Shown here piece by piece: positions 16,094-25,354 of a stretch of 64,000 nt of DNA. How positions within the stretch are numbered: the stretch's first letter is position 1; the number at the start of each line of letters is the position of its first letter. The stretch is from NCBI RefSeq assembly GCF_044197065.1, contig NZ_JBIQOI010000001.1, positions 248,001 through 312,000 on the forward strand, read 5' to 3'. The translations under genes and the position numbers were made by a program. The notes beneath the pieces were generated by a model. The model was not told the origin of the DNA, ran no database searches, and was given only the letters and a program-made list of their open reading frames with translations. This DNA is from Kluyvera ascorbata_C. GTDB lineage: Bacteria; Pseudomonadota; Gammaproteobacteria; Enterobacterales; Enterobacteriaceae.

Positions 16094-16693
16094 CTACAGC
16101 GGTGAATCCTGGCTTATTTCATCGAGCGAAAGATGGAAGCTCGGTACAAACACCGCCATAAAGTAGTCCATCTCCTCGCTACGGCGCGAGGCCAGCGTCT
16201 TCTCCAGACGGCCTTTCGCCAGCAGGAATTCGTTGTTTCCCGCCGACAGCTCCTCCAGACACTTCAGATAAGCGCACAGCGCGTCAGCCTGTTTCACAAT
16301 CGCTTTTTCTTCATCGCTGCTCTGATGCTCGTCGATGAGCGGCGCAAAAATATCGTGCAGCTCTTCCGGCACCATATCGATAAGCTTCTGCTGGGCGATT
16401 TTCTCGATGGCTTTGTATTCCTGCGCAATCTGCGAATTGAAATACTTCACCGGGGTCGGCAGATCGCCGGTTAACACTTCAGAAGCGTCGTGATACATCG
16501 CCAGCAGCGCAATGCGTTCGGCGTTGACCTGTCCATTGAATTTACGATTTTTAATCGCCGCGAGAGCATGGGCGACCATGGCAACCTGCAGACTGTGTTC
16601 AGAGACGTTTTCGGTGCGCACATTGCGCATCAGCGGCCAGCGGTTGATTAACTTGAGGCGGGAGAGGTGGGCAAAAAAATGACTCTGATTCAT
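16094..16693 (-). CDS. yfbR: 5'-deoxynucleotidase YfbR
   Basis: HD-domain dNMP phosphohydrolase that dephosphorylates deoxyribonucleoside 5'-monophosphates, part of nucleotide balance and the dCTP-deaminase-independent dUMP route. It is 199 residues. The HD metal site is intact: H33 in SEHSLQ, H68-D69 in MYHDASE, and D137 in KQADAL, at the same positions as in E. coli. It starts 84 bases after alaA ends, on the same strand. Confidence 0.94.
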   Translation of the reverse strand: MNQSHFFAHLSRLKLINRWPLMRNVRTENVSEHSLQVAMVAHALAAIKNRKFNGQVNAERIALLAMYHDASEVLTGDLPTPVKYFNSQIAQEYKAIEKIAQQKLIDMVPEELHDIFAPLIDEHQSSDEEKAIVKQADALCAYLKCLEELSAGNNEFLLAKGRLEKTLASRRSEEMDYFMAVFVPSFHLSLDEISQDSPL

Positions 16694-16740
16694 AACAACC
16701 CTTACGCATTAACAACAGTAAAGGCATTGTGCGCAGAGAT

Positions 16741-16767
16741 GACCGCCGGATGCAAATTCCGGCGGTC
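16741..16767 (-). terminator. Hairpin between alaA and yfbR
   Basis: Perfect 10-bp stem GACCGCCGGA/TCCGGCGGTC (16741-16750 and 16758-16767), about 10 bases past the alaA stop. No T-run follows on the minus strand, so it may be a processing or partial termination signal. Confidence 0.45.
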
Positions 16768-16777
16768 GTGAGCTGCA

Positions 16778-17995
16778 TTAAAGCTGGTGGTAGCCTGACA
16801 GGAAACGACCGAAGCGGGTAATCGCCATTTCCAGATCGTCTTCGCGTGGCAGGGTCACGATACGCACGTGATCCGGCCACGGCCAGTTAAAGGCGGTACC
16901 CTGAACCAGCAGGACTTTTTCCTGTAGCAGGAAGTCCAGCACCATGCGTTGATCGTCATGAATGTTAAACCGCTTGGCATCGATTTTCGGGAACATATAC
17001 AACGCACCCTTGGGCTTCACGCAGGAGATGCCTGGGATTTCATTGATAAGCTCCCACGCGCGGTTGCGCTGCTCGTACAGACGCCCGCCCGGCATAATGA
17101 ACTCGCTAATGCTCTGATAGCCACCTAATGCGGTCTGAATGGCATGCTGTGCCGGGACGTTGGCACACAGACGCATGGACGCCAGCATTTCCAGCCCCTC
17201 AATATAGCCTTTAGCATGCTTTTTAGGCCCGTTCAGTACCATCCAGCCCTGACGGAAACCGGCGACACGATAGGTTTTAGACAGACCGTTAAAGGTAATG
17301 GTCAGCAGATCCGGCGCCAGTGCGGCGATCGAATGGTGCTGGGCTTCGTCATAGAGGATCTTGTCGTAGATTTCATCGGCGAAGATGATCAGGTTGTGCT
17401 CGCGGGCGATCTCAACAATCTCCAGCAGCAGCTCTTTGGAATACACTGCACCGGTCGGGTTGTTCGGGTTAATGATGACGATCCCGCGGGTGCGTGGGGT
17501 GATTTTTGCGCGAATATCGTCTAAGTCCGGGAACCAGTCGGCGGATTCATCGCACAGGTAATGCACCGCTTTGCCGCTGGAGAGGGACACGGCCGCGGTC
17601 CACAGTGGATAATCCGGCGCGGGAACCAGCATTTCATCACCGCTGTTCAGCAGCGCCTGCATCGCCTGGACGATAAGTTCGGACACGCCGTTGCCGATGT
17701 AAATGTCTTCTACCGTTACGTCGCGCATGCCGCGCGCCTGGTAGTGCTGCATGATGGCTTTACGGGCGGAGTACAGCCCTTTGGAGTCGCAGTAACCCTG
17801 TGCGGTAGGCAGGTTGCGGATCACGTCGACCAGAATCTCATCCGGCGCGTCAAACCCGAAAGGTGCTGGGTTACCGATGTTAAGTTTGAGAACTTTATTG
17901 CCTTCTTCTTCAAGGCGTTTTGCCTCTTTAAGAACCGGGCCACGAATGTCGTAACAAACGTTGTCTAACTTGCTGGATTTTTCAATCGGAGACAT
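16778..17995 (-). CDS. alaA: Glutamate-pyruvate aminotransferase AlaA
   Basis: PLP-dependent class I/II aminotransferase making alanine from pyruvate with glutamate as donor, the main alanine synthase with AvtA. It is 405 residues, as in E. coli. The PLP lysine is K240 in FNGLSKTYRVAG. NPNNPTG (176-182) and ADEIYDKI are the cofactor and substrate motifs, and YCDSKGLYSARKAI is the N-terminal substrate loop. The gene is divergent from lrhA across a long AT-rich gap. Lrp and alanine-related regulation is reported in E. coli. Confidence 0.96.
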   Translation of the reverse strand: MSPIEKSSKLDNVCYDIRGPVLKEAKRLEEEGNKVLKLNIGNPAPFGFDAPDEILVDVIRNLPTAQGYCDSKGLYSARKAIMQHYQARGMRDVTVEDIYIGNGVSELIVQAMQALLNSGDEMLVPAPDYPLWTAAVSLSSGKAVHYLCDESADWFPDLDDIRAKITPRTRGIVIINPNNPTGAVYSKELLLEIVEIAREHNLIIFADEIYDKILYDEAQHHSIAALAPDLLTITFNGLSKTYRVAGFRQGWMVLNGPKKHAKGYIEGLEMLASMRLCANVPAQHAIQTALGGYQSISEFIMPGGRLYEQRNRAWELINEIPGISCVKPKGALYMFPKIDAKRFNIHDDQRMVLDFLLQEKVLLVQGTAFNWPWPDHVRIVTLPREDDLEMAITRFGRFLSGYHQL

Positions 17996-18903
17996 GAACC
18001 TTTAACCTTTTTAGCTGTTATTGCCACTCCCTGCCGTGGAAGTCAGCACGGAACAATGTACTCCGCATCCCCGGGGTTTTGAAGGGTTAACAGTAGAAGA
18101 TTTCGTGCATCCTTTGTTGTCGGTACATTCTTTTACGCCACTCTTTGGTGTCTATCGTTGTGTGATCTTTTGTTAATTTATTGTTCAATAGATTAAATCA
18201 CTGCCATTGAAACAATATGTAGCTTTTATCGCTGGCAAAAAGAAAATGGTTTAGCTTAGGTGCTAATATTGCTGGATATACTTTAAGCATTCTTCAACAT
18301 TTTTAATTTTTAATTAAATAATGACGAATAAGGATTAGAGATGATACTCATTTTTGTGAAGTTGATGTTAAGGATGGCTTATGATCAATATTAATATTTT
18401 CTTATATTTTGAAAAGTAATGCCGATGATTTGTTAGTTTTCTTAAATTGTTTTGATTCTAAACCTTTTTCTTTATTGAGATAGATCTTATTTAGGCTTAT
18501 AAAACTTATGGTTTTCGGTTAATATGGAAAAGAGCATCAGACTCCCATTAGCTGTTTTTGTTGATGATTATCAAGATTGATATCATAACTTGATGTTATT
18601 CATTGGATTTATTGGCTTCTTTTATAAATCCCGTTTTCTCTCTGAAGCATTATCGCACTGTCGCTACCTACAACTTCTTACGCGAGAGGGTTATCAGGGC
18701 GAAAAGGATTATTAGCCTCTGGGTCGAAGGATATATTGCAAAAGGAACTGTTGCTCACGGTAGTAACAGAAAATTTAATACTGACACTCGTCAGGCAGTC
18801 ATTCGTCAATGATTGGTGAAAGATGATTTAAAAGGATTTGCCTGAACTTTTGAGTGCAGCATCAATAAGGCAGGTCGGTCCCCGAACCTGTAAGTGGATT
18901 AAT
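17996..18903. other. AT-rich 0.9-kb gap between alaA and lrhA
   Basis: This stretch is much richer in A+T than its neighbours and has no convincing gene. It must contain the alaA promoter near its left end and the lrhA promoter and leader near its right. lrhA in E. coli is known to have a several-hundred-base untranslated leader and positive autoregulation, so much of the right half is probably transcribed. A 69-codon frame at 18603-18812 lacks a ribosome site and is not called. AT-rich, curved-type DNA of this kind is a typical H-NS target. Confidence 0.6.
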
Positions 18904-19845
18904 ATGATAAATGCCAATCGTCCGATACTGAACCTCGATCTCGATCTGCTGAGAACCTTTGTTGCTGTAGCCGACCTAAGCACTTTTGCGGCGGCGGCGG
19001 CGGCAGTTTGCCGTACCCAATCTGCCGTAAGCCAGCAAATGCAACGTCTGGAGCAACTGGTTGGGAAGGAACTGTTCGCCCGTCATGGGCGCAACAAACT
19101 GCTTACCGAACACGGCATCCAACTGTTGGGCTACGCGCGTAAAATCCTGCGTTTTAACGATGAAGCATGCACATCGTTAATGTTTAACTCCCTTCAGGGG
19201 CAGCTGACTTTAGGGTCGTCTGATGAATCAGCCGATACCATTTTGCCGTTCCTGTTAAACCGCATCAGTTCGGCCTATCCGAAGCTGGCGCTTGATGTAC
19301 GCGTCAAACGCCACGGCGAGATGGCCGCTATGCTAAGCAATAAAGAGATCGATCTGGCGCTGACGACTCACCCATTGGAAGGCTTCGAGTCGACGGTTTT
19401 GCGCACCTCGCCTACGCTTTGGTACTGTGCGGCAGAATTTACGTTGCGCCAGGAAGAGCCGGTACCATTGGTACTGCTGGATGATCCTAGTCCGTTCCGC
19501 GATATGATTATTAATACCCTGGACGCCGCCGGCATTGCGTGGCGACTGGCGTATGTCGCTTCAACGCTTTCAGCCGTACGCGCGGCGGTCAAAGCGGGGT
19601 TAGGCGTCACCGGCCGGCCTGCTGAAATGATGAGCCCGGATCTGCGTGCGCTCGGCAAAGGTGAGGGCATGCCCGATCTGCCGGAAACCGAATATATGTT
19701 GAGCTACAACGTAGCCAGTGAAAACGAGCTGGCACAGATGATTTTTCAGTCCCAGGAGCCGCGCTACGAACCCTGGCCGAACGGTGGGAGTTATACCCCT
19801 GAAGGGGGAGATAATTCCCTCATACATGAAAGGGATTTTGATTAA
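18904..19845 (+). CDS. lrhA: LysR-type regulator LrhA
   Basis: LysR-family repressor of flagellar flhDC, fimbriae and RpoS synthesis in E. coli. It is 313 residues. The start at 18904 gives MINANRPILNLDLDLLRTF, the conserved beginning. The winged helix-turn-helix covers about 15-75 (TFAAAAAAVCRTQSAVSQQMQRLE) and the effector-binding domain about 100-300. The C-terminal third (from about residue 270) diverges from E. coli but ends in an acidic tail of the same style. The ribosome site is weak, in keeping with post-transcriptional control known for lrhA. Confidence 0.94.
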   Translation: MINANRPILNLDLDLLRTFVAVADLSTFAAAAAAVCRTQSAVSQQMQRLEQLVGKELFARHGRNKLLTEHGIQLLGYARKILRFNDEACTSLMFNSLQGQLTLGSSDESADTILPFLLNRISSAYPKLALDVRVKRHGEMAAMLSNKEIDLALTTHPLEGFESTVLRTSPTLWYCAAEFTLRQEEPVPLVLLDDPSPFRDMIINTLDAAGIAWRLAYVASTLSAVRAAVKAGLGVTGRPAEMMSPDLRALGKGEGMPDLPETEYMLSYNVASENELAQMIFQSQEPRYEPWPNGGSYTPEGGDNSLIHERDFD

Positions 19846-19881
19846 CAATCTGCTTGAAATGTAGTAACAAAATGTAAATGT

Positions 19882-19927
19882 AAAAAAGAATCGTAGACGA
19901 TGAAAAGCGTGTTTGCGGTTCTTTTTT
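19882..19927 (+). terminator. Terminator after lrhA
   Basis: AAAAAAGAATCG (19882-19893) pairs with CGGTTCTTTTTT (19916-19927) with one wobble, ending in six T. The loop is long, 22 bases, but may fold internally. Confidence 0.6.
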
Positions 19928-20312
19928 CGTACTTCTGCGTAGATAGTTTAAAAATAAATCTAATAATGTGAGAGTAATCATGTAATTAGAAATATTTTTA
20001 CCCTCGGTTGTCCTATCATCATACCTAAAGTCATATCTCCTGCTAATGTTAAAAAAACGGATAGATTGTTGCCGTTTTTCGGGTCGAATTAACAAAAGCG
20101 TGTCTTAGATCAAGAAAATACTCCTCATTGGGGGGAGGAATCATTAGTAAATCCTGTCAAAATAGAAGGGTAATTCTTGTTATTGCTACAAAACGGACAC
20201 GATTCAACAACAGGTAAACCGCAGGGTCTATTGAGCTGAATCAAATCAAAGGGCACGTAATGTTAATGAAATGCTTTTGATGTAAATTAATGTGAGGAAA
20301 CTTTTGTTAAAG

Positions 20313-20342
20313 TTGACAAAAGGTTATAGAAAGGAGTAAAAA
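20313..20342 (+). promoter_or_regulatory. Candidate sigma-70 promoter of nuoA
   Basis: A perfect -35 TTGACA at 20313-20318 is followed 17-18 bases later by GTAAAA/TAAAAA, a poor -10. It lies 135 bases upstream of nuoA. Tentative. Confidence 0.25.
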
Positions 20343-20477
20343 ACCTCAACATTTTGCGGTCTATGTTTCGAATTGGGCTGTTTGTAGGTTTTTTAATCCT
20401 CCCCATGAATCGATGTAGCGTCCATCTGCCGGTAAGAGCAGAGGTGGTAATGCTACCTATTTGGTAAAGCTTTGTGT

Positions 20478-20918
20478 ATGTCAACATCCACTGAAATCAT
20501 CGCCCATCACTGGGCATTCGCTATCTTTCTGATCATTGCCATTGGCCTGTGCTGCCTGATGTTAATCGGCGGTTGGTACTTGGGTGGTCGCGCACGCGCA
20601 AGAAGCAAAAACACGCCGTTTGAATCGGGTATCGACTCCGTTGGCTCCGCACGTTTGCGTCTGTCGGCGAAGTTCTATCTGGTCGCCATGTTCTTCGTCA
20701 TCTTCGACGTGGAAGCGCTTTACCTCTACGCCTGGTCAACGTCCATTCGCGAAAGCGGTTGGGTTGGCTTTATCGAGGCCGCCATTTTCATATTTGTGCT
20801 GCTGGCCGGTCTGGTTTACCTCGTTCGCATTGGCGCGCTTGATTGGACGCCTGCGCGTTCTCGCCGCACGCTGGCTAACCCAGAAACCGACAGCGTCACT
20901 AACCGTAATACGCAGTAA
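20478..20918 (+). CDS. nuoA: NADH-quinone oxidoreductase subunit A
   Basis: Membrane subunit of complex I at the quinone-site end, with three transmembrane helices (about 14-35, 65-85, 95-118) and the acidic conserved loop FESGIDSVGSAR. From the ATG at 20478 the protein is 146 residues (MSTSTEIIAHHW). E. coli NuoA is 147 and begins two residues earlier at a position that is TTG here (20472), so a TTG start giving 148 residues is possible. Ribosome site is weak (GGTAAAG). First of thirteen co-oriented nuo genes. Confidence 0.94.
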   Translation: MSTSTEIIAHHWAFAIFLIIAIGLCCLMLIGGWYLGGRARARSKNTPFESGIDSVGSARLRLSAKFYLVAMFFVIFDVEALYLYAWSTSIRESGWVGFIEAAIFIFVLLAGLVYLVRIGALDWTPARSRRTLANPETDSVTNRNTQ

Positions 20919-20933
20919 AAGCGAGGCAATAAG

Positions 20934-21608
20934 ATGGATTATACGCTCACCCGCATAGATCCTAACGGTGAGAACGACCGTTACCCCCTGCAAAAACAGG
21001 AGATTGTTACCGATCCCCTTGAGCAAGAGGTGAACAAAAGCGTGTACATGGGGAAACTCGAACACGCGCTTCACGACATGGTCAACTGGGGCCGTAAGAA
21101 CTCAATCTGGCCTTACAACTTCGGCCTTTCTTGCTGCTACGTTGAAATGGTGACGTCATTCACTGCGGTGCATGACGTTGCGCGTTTTGGTGCGGAAGTA
21201 CTGCGTGCGTCCCCACGTCAGGCTGACCTGATGGTGGTTGCCGGTACCTGCTTCACCAAGATGGCTCCGGTTATTCAGCGCCTGTACGACCAGATGCTGG
21301 AACCGAAATGGGTTATCTCAATGGGCGCCTGCGCCAACTCCGGCGGTATGTACGACATCTACTCCGTCGTGCAGGGCGTGGATAAATTCATTCCTGTCGA
21401 CGTGTACATTCCTGGCTGTCCTCCGCGCCCGGAAGCCTACATGCAGGCGCTGATGCTGCTGCAGGAGTCCATTGGTAAAGAACGTCGCCCACTGTCGTGG
21501 GTCGTTGGCGATCAGGGCGTTTACCGCGCCAACATGCAGTCGGAACGCGAGCGTAAACGCGGCGAACGTATTGCGGTGACGAATCTGCGGACACCGGACG
21601 AGATTTAA
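20934..21608 (+). CDS. nuoB: NADH-quinone oxidoreductase subunit B
   Basis: Peripheral subunit carrying the terminal iron-sulfur cluster N2 that reduces quinone. Ligands are visible as C67-C68 in SCCYVEM, C133 in GACANSG and C162 in PGCPPRPE. It is 224 residues, four longer than the E. coli protein as I recall it; the extra residues fall in KLEHALHDMVNWG, around 42-49, before the first cluster ligand. It starts 15 bases after nuoA with ribosome site GAGGC. Confidence 0.96.
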   Translation: MDYTLTRIDPNGENDRYPLQKQEIVTDPLEQEVNKSVYMGKLEHALHDMVNWGRKNSIWPYNFGLSCCYVEMVTSFTAVHDVARFGAEVLRASPRQADLMVVAGTCFTKMAPVIQRLYDQMLEPKWVISMGACANSGGMYDIYSVVQGVDKFIPVDVYIPGCPPRPEAYMQALMLLQESIGKERRPLSWVVGDQGVYRANMQSERERKRGERIAVTNLRTPDEI

Positions 21609-21702
21609 TTTGCGCCTGCGGGCTGTGGCATCTTTTTGACTTCGCAAATCAATATACAACAGCGCGAAGGCCACTCCCGGCAGTCACCACGGACCTTTTG
21701 CA

Positions 21703-23508
21703 ATGGTGAACAATATGACCGATTTAACCGCGCAAGACGCAGCCGCATGGCAAACCCGCGATCACCTTGATGATCCGGTCATCGGCGAGTTGCGCAACCG
21801 TTTTGGGCCGGATGCTTTTACCGTTCAGGCCACTCGCACCGGGATACCCGTTGTTTGGGTTAAGCGCGAACAGCTGCTCGAAATTGTCGACTTCCTGAAG
21901 AGGTTGCCAAAACCTTACGTCATGCTTTTCGATCTCCACGGCATGGACGAACGTCTGCGTACGCACCGCGAAGGTTTACCTGCCGCGGACTTTTCCGTTT
22001 TCTACCACCTGATCTCAATAGACCGCAATCGCGATATCATGCTCAAGGTGGCATTGTCTGAAAACGACCTCAACGTCGCGACGATCACCAAACTTTTCCC
22101 GAACGCCAACTGGTATGAGCGTGAAACCTGGGAAATGTTCGGCATTACCTTTAACGGCCACCCGAACCTGCGTCGCATCATGATGCCGCCGACCTGGGAA
22201 GGCCACCCGCTGCGTAAAGACTACCCGGCGCGCGCCACTGAATTCGATCCGTTTGAGCTGACCAAAGCCAAGCAGGATCTTGAAATGGAAGCGCTGACCT
22301 TCAAACCGGAAGAGTGGGGCATGAAGCGCGGGACCGAAAACGAGGACTTCATGTTCCTCAACCTCGGCCCGAACCACCCGTCTGCGCACGGTGCATTCCG
22401 TATTATTCTGCAGCTTGATGGCGAAGAGATTGTCGACTGCGTACCGGACATCGGCTACCACCACCGTGGTGCGGAGAAGATGGGCGAGCGTCAATCCTGG
22501 CACAGCTACATTCCGTACACCGACCGTATCGAGTACCTCGGCGGCTGCGTGAACGAAATGCCGTACGTGCTGGCGGTCGAGAAGCTGGCGGGTATTACCA
22601 CGCCGGACCGCGTAAACGTGATTCGCGTGATGCTCTCCGAACTGTTCCGCATCAACAGCCACCTGCTGTACATCTCGACGTTTATTCAGGACGTCGGCGC
22701 GATGACCCCGGTGTTCTTCGCCTTTACCGACCGTCAGAAAATCTATGACCTGGTCGAAGCGATTACCGGTTTCCGTATGCACCCGGCCTGGTTCCGCATC
22801 GGCGGCGTGGCGCACGACCTGCCTCGCGGCTGGGATCGTCTGCTGCGTGAATTCCTCGAGTGGATGCCGAAGCGTCTGGACTCCTACGAGAAAGCCGCGC
22901 TGCGTAACACCATTCTGAAAGGCCGCTCCGTCGGCGTTGCTGCTTATACCGCCAAAGAAGCGCTGGAGTGGGGTACCACCGGTGCTGGCCTGCGCGCCAC
23001 CGGTATCGGCTTCGACGTGCGTAAATGGCGTCCATACTCTGGCTACGAAAACTTCGACTTCGAAATCCCGACCGGCGGTGGCGTTTCTGACTGCTACACC
23101 CGCGTGATGCTGAAAGTGGAAGAGCTGCGCCAGAGCCTGCGTATTCTTCAGCAGTGCCTCGACAACATGCCGGAAGGCCCGTTCAAAGCGGATCACCCGC
23201 TGACCACGCCGCCGCCGAAAGAGCGCACGCTGCAGCACATTGAAACCCTGATCACCCACTTCCTGCAGGTTTCCTGGGGCCCGGTTATGCCGGCACAGGA
23301 ATCCTTCCAGATGGTGGAAGCGACCAAGGGTATTAACAGTTACTACCTGACCAGCGACGGCAGCACCATGAGCTACCGCACCCGTATCCGTACGCCGAGC
23401 TATGCGCACCTGCAGCAGATTCCGTCGGCGATCCGTGGCAGCCTGGTATCAGACCTTATCGTCTATCTGGGTAGTATTGATTTTGTTATGTCAGACGTGG
23501 ACCGCTAA
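21703..23508 (+). CDS. nuoC: NADH-quinone oxidoreductase fused subunit C/D
   Basis: Fusion of the 30-kDa (NuoC, about 1-190) and 49-kDa (NuoD, about 205-601) subunits, the enterobacterial arrangement, often named nuoCD. The C part carries YERETWEMFGI and HPLRKDYP. The D part carries LNLGPNHPSAHG, GYHHRGAEKMGE and a C-terminus ending in GSIDFVMSDVDR, lining the quinone pocket with NuoB. It is 601 residues. An ATG four codons downstream (MTDLTAQ) is an alternative start. A 94-base gap separates it from nuoB. Confidence 0.96.
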   Translation: MVNNMTDLTAQDAAAWQTRDHLDDPVIGELRNRFGPDAFTVQATRTGIPVVWVKREQLLEIVDFLKRLPKPYVMLFDLHGMDERLRTHREGLPAADFSVFYHLISIDRNRDIMLKVALSENDLNVATITKLFPNANWYERETWEMFGITFNGHPNLRRIMMPPTWEGHPLRKDYPARATEFDPFELTKAKQDLEMEALTFKPEEWGMKRGTENEDFMFLNLGPNHPSAHGAFRIILQLDGEEIVDCVPDIGYHHRGAEKMGERQSWHSYIPYTDRIEYLGGCVNEMPYVLAVEKLAGITTPDRVNVIRVMLSELFRINSHLLYISTFIQDVGAMTPVFFAFTDRQKIYDLVEAITGFRMHPAWFRIGGVAHDLPRGWDRLLREFLEWMPKRLDSYEKAALRNTILKGRSVGVAAYTAKEALEWGTTGAGLRATGIGFDVRKWRPYSGYENFDFEIPTGGGVSDCYTRVMLKVEELRQSLRILQQCLDNMPEGPFKADHPLTTPPPKERTLQHIETLITHFLQVSWGPVMPAQESFQMVEATKGINSYYLTSDGSTMSYRTRIRTPSYAHLQQIPSAIRGSLVSDLIVYLGSIDFVMSDVDR

Positions 23509-23510
23509 TT

Positions 23511-24011
23511 ATGCACGAGAATCAACAACCACAAACCGAGGCTTTTGAGCTGAGTGCGGCAGAGCGTGAAGCTATTGAGCACGAGAAGCACCACTACGAA
23601 GACCCGCGTGCGGCGTCCATCGAAGCGCTGAAGATCGTTCAGAAACAGCGTGGCTGGGTACCGGACGGGGCGATTTATGCGATTGCCGAGGTTCTGGATA
23701 TTCCAGCAAGCGACGTAGAAGGTGTCGCAACGTTCTACAGCCAGATTTTCCGCCAGCCGGTTGGCCGTCACGTGATTCGCTACTGCGATAGCGTGGTGTG
23801 TCACATCACCGGTTATCAGGGCATTCAAGCCGCGATTGAGAAGAAGCTCGACATCAAACCGGGTCAAACCACCTTTGATGGCCGCTTCACCCTGCTGCCG
23901 ACCTGCTGCCTGGGCAACTGCGACAAGGGGCCGACCATGATGATTGATGAGGACACTCACAGCCATCTGACGCCGGAAGCCATTCCTGATCTGCTGGAGC
24001 AGTATAAATAA
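23511..24011 (+). CDS. nuoE: NADH-quinone oxidoreductase subunit E
   Basis: 24-kDa-type subunit of the NADH dehydrogenase module, thioredoxin-like 2Fe-2S (cluster N1a). Ligands are C92 and C97 in YCDSVVCHI and C133 and C137 in CCLGNC. It is 166 residues. It starts two bases after nuoCD, and its TAA overlaps the nuoF ATG by one base, so the three are translationally coupled. Confidence 0.96.
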   Translation: MHENQQPQTEAFELSAAEREAIEHEKHHYEDPRAASIEALKIVQKQRGWVPDGAIYAIAEVLDIPASDVEGVATFYSQIFRQPVGRHVIRYCDSVVCHITGYQGIQAAIEKKLDIKPGQTTFDGRFTLLPTCCLGNCDKGPTMMIDEDTHSHLTPEAIPDLLEQYK

Positions 24012-25348
24012 TGAAAAATATTATTCTGACTCCCGAAACCCATCCGCTGACCTGGCGTCTTCGCGACGACAAGCAGCCGGTGTGGTTGGAAGAGTATCAG
24101 GCGAAAAATGGCTATGCCGGTGCGCGTAAAGCGCTCTCCGGGATGGCCCCGGACGAGATCGTCAACCAGGTAAAAGACGCTGGCCTGAAAGGGCGCGGCG
24201 GCGCGGGCTTTTCCACCGGTCTGAAGTGGAGCCTGATGCCGAAAGACGAATCCATGAACATCCGTTACCTGCTGTGTAACGCCGATGAAATGGAGCCGGG
24301 CACCTATAAAGACCGCCTGTTGATGGAACAGCTGCCGCACCTGCTGGTGGAAGGTATGCTGATCTCCGCGTTCGCCCTGAAGGCGTACCGCGGTTACATC
24401 TTCCTGCGTGGTGAATACATTGAAGCCGCACAGCACCTGCGTCGTGCCATTGCGGAAGCGACCGAAGCGGGCCTGCTTGGGAAAAACATTCTCGGCACCG
24501 GTTTTGACTTCGAGCTGTTCGTGCACACCGGGGCAGGGCGCTACATCTGCGGTGAAGAAACCGCGCTGATTAACTCCCTTGAAGGCCGTCGTGCTAACCC
24601 ACGTTCCAAGCCGCCGTTCCCGGCGAGCTCTGGCGTATGGGGCAAGCCGACCTGCGTCAACAACGTCGAAACCCTCTGCAACGTTCCGGCGATTCTGGCC
24701 AACGGCGTGGAGTGGTATCAGAACATCTCCACCAGTAAAGATGCCGGCACTAAGCTGATGGGCTTCTCCGGGCGCGTGAAAAACCCGGGCGTCTGGGAGC
24801 TGCCGTTTGGCACTACCGCGCGTGAAATCCTTGAAGACTACGCTGGCGGCATGCGTGATGGCCTGAAGTTTAAGGCCTGGCAGCCGGGCGGCGCAGGGAC
24901 TGACTTCCTGACCGAATCGCACCTTGACCTGCCGATGGAGTTTGAAAGCATCGGTAAAGCGGGCAGCCGTCTGGGTACGGCGCTGGCAATGGCCGTCGAC
25001 CACGAGATTGGCATGGTGCCGCTGGTGCGTAACCTGGAAGAGTTCTTCGCCCGCGAGTCCTGCGGTTGGTGTACGCCATGCCGCGACGGCTTGCCGTGGA
25101 GCGTCAAAATTCTGCGCGCCCTTGAGCGCGGTGAAGGCCAGCCTGGCGACATCGAGACACTTGAGCAACTGTGTCGATTCTTAGGCCCGGGTAAAACCTT
25201 CTGCGCGCATGCGCCTGGTGCGGTTGAGCCGCTGCAGAGCGCCATTAAATATTTCCGCGAAGAATTCGAAGCAGGCATCAAGCAGCAGTTCAGCAACACC
25301 CATGCAATTAACGGGATTCAGCCGAACCTGCTAAAGACGCGCTGGTGA
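24011..25348 (+). CDS. nuoF: NADH-quinone oxidoreductase subunit F
   Basis: NADH- and FMN-binding subunit and the electron entry point of complex I, 445 residues. GLKGRGGAGFSTGLKW (about 60-75) is the NADH/FMN glycine-rich loop, and YICGEETALINSLEGRR binds flavin. The N3 4Fe-4S ligands are in ESCGWCTPCRDG and a later cysteine in KTFCAHAPG. It is followed by an 88-base inverted-repeat element before nuoG, unusual within this otherwise tight operon. Confidence 0.96.
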   Translation: MKNIILTPETHPLTWRLRDDKQPVWLEEYQAKNGYAGARKALSGMAPDEIVNQVKDAGLKGRGGAGFSTGLKWSLMPKDESMNIRYLLCNADEMEPGTYKDRLLMEQLPHLLVEGMLISAFALKAYRGYIFLRGEYIEAAQHLRRAIAEATEAGLLGKNILGTGFDFELFVHTGAGRYICGEETALINSLEGRRANPRSKPPFPASSGVWGKPTCVNNVETLCNVPAILANGVEWYQNISTSKDAGTKLMGFSGRVKNPGVWELPFGTTAREILEDYAGGMRDGLKFKAWQPGGAGTDFLTESHLDLPMEFESIGKAGSRLGTALAMAVDHEIGMVPLVRNLEEFFARESCGWCTPCRDGLPWSVKILRALERGEGQPGDIETLEQLCRFLGPGKTFCAHAPGAVEPLQSAIKYFREEFEAGIKQQFSNTHAINGIQPNLLKTRW

Positions 25349-25354
25349 TTTTTG

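Larger units (their letters stand above)
19846..20477. promoter_or_regulatory. Control region upstream of the nuo operon
   Basis: A 632-base AT-rich gap between lrhA and nuoA. In E. coli the nuo operon has promoters far upstream of nuoA controlled by ArcA, NarL, FNR, IHF and Fis. Here I see the lrhA terminator at the left and a promoter-like TTGACA at 20313. The rest shows no gene. Individual regulator sites cannot be assigned by eye. Confidence 0.6.

Noticed and set aside
18603..18812. 69-codon frame in the alaA-lrhA gap
   Set aside because: No ribosome site, AT-rich random composition, and it lies in the region expected to be the lrhA leader. Kept only as part of the gap description.
22015..23409. 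464-codon open frame opposite nuoCD
   Set aside because: Antisense shadow of a highly expressed gene with strong codon bias; no family motif, no start signals.
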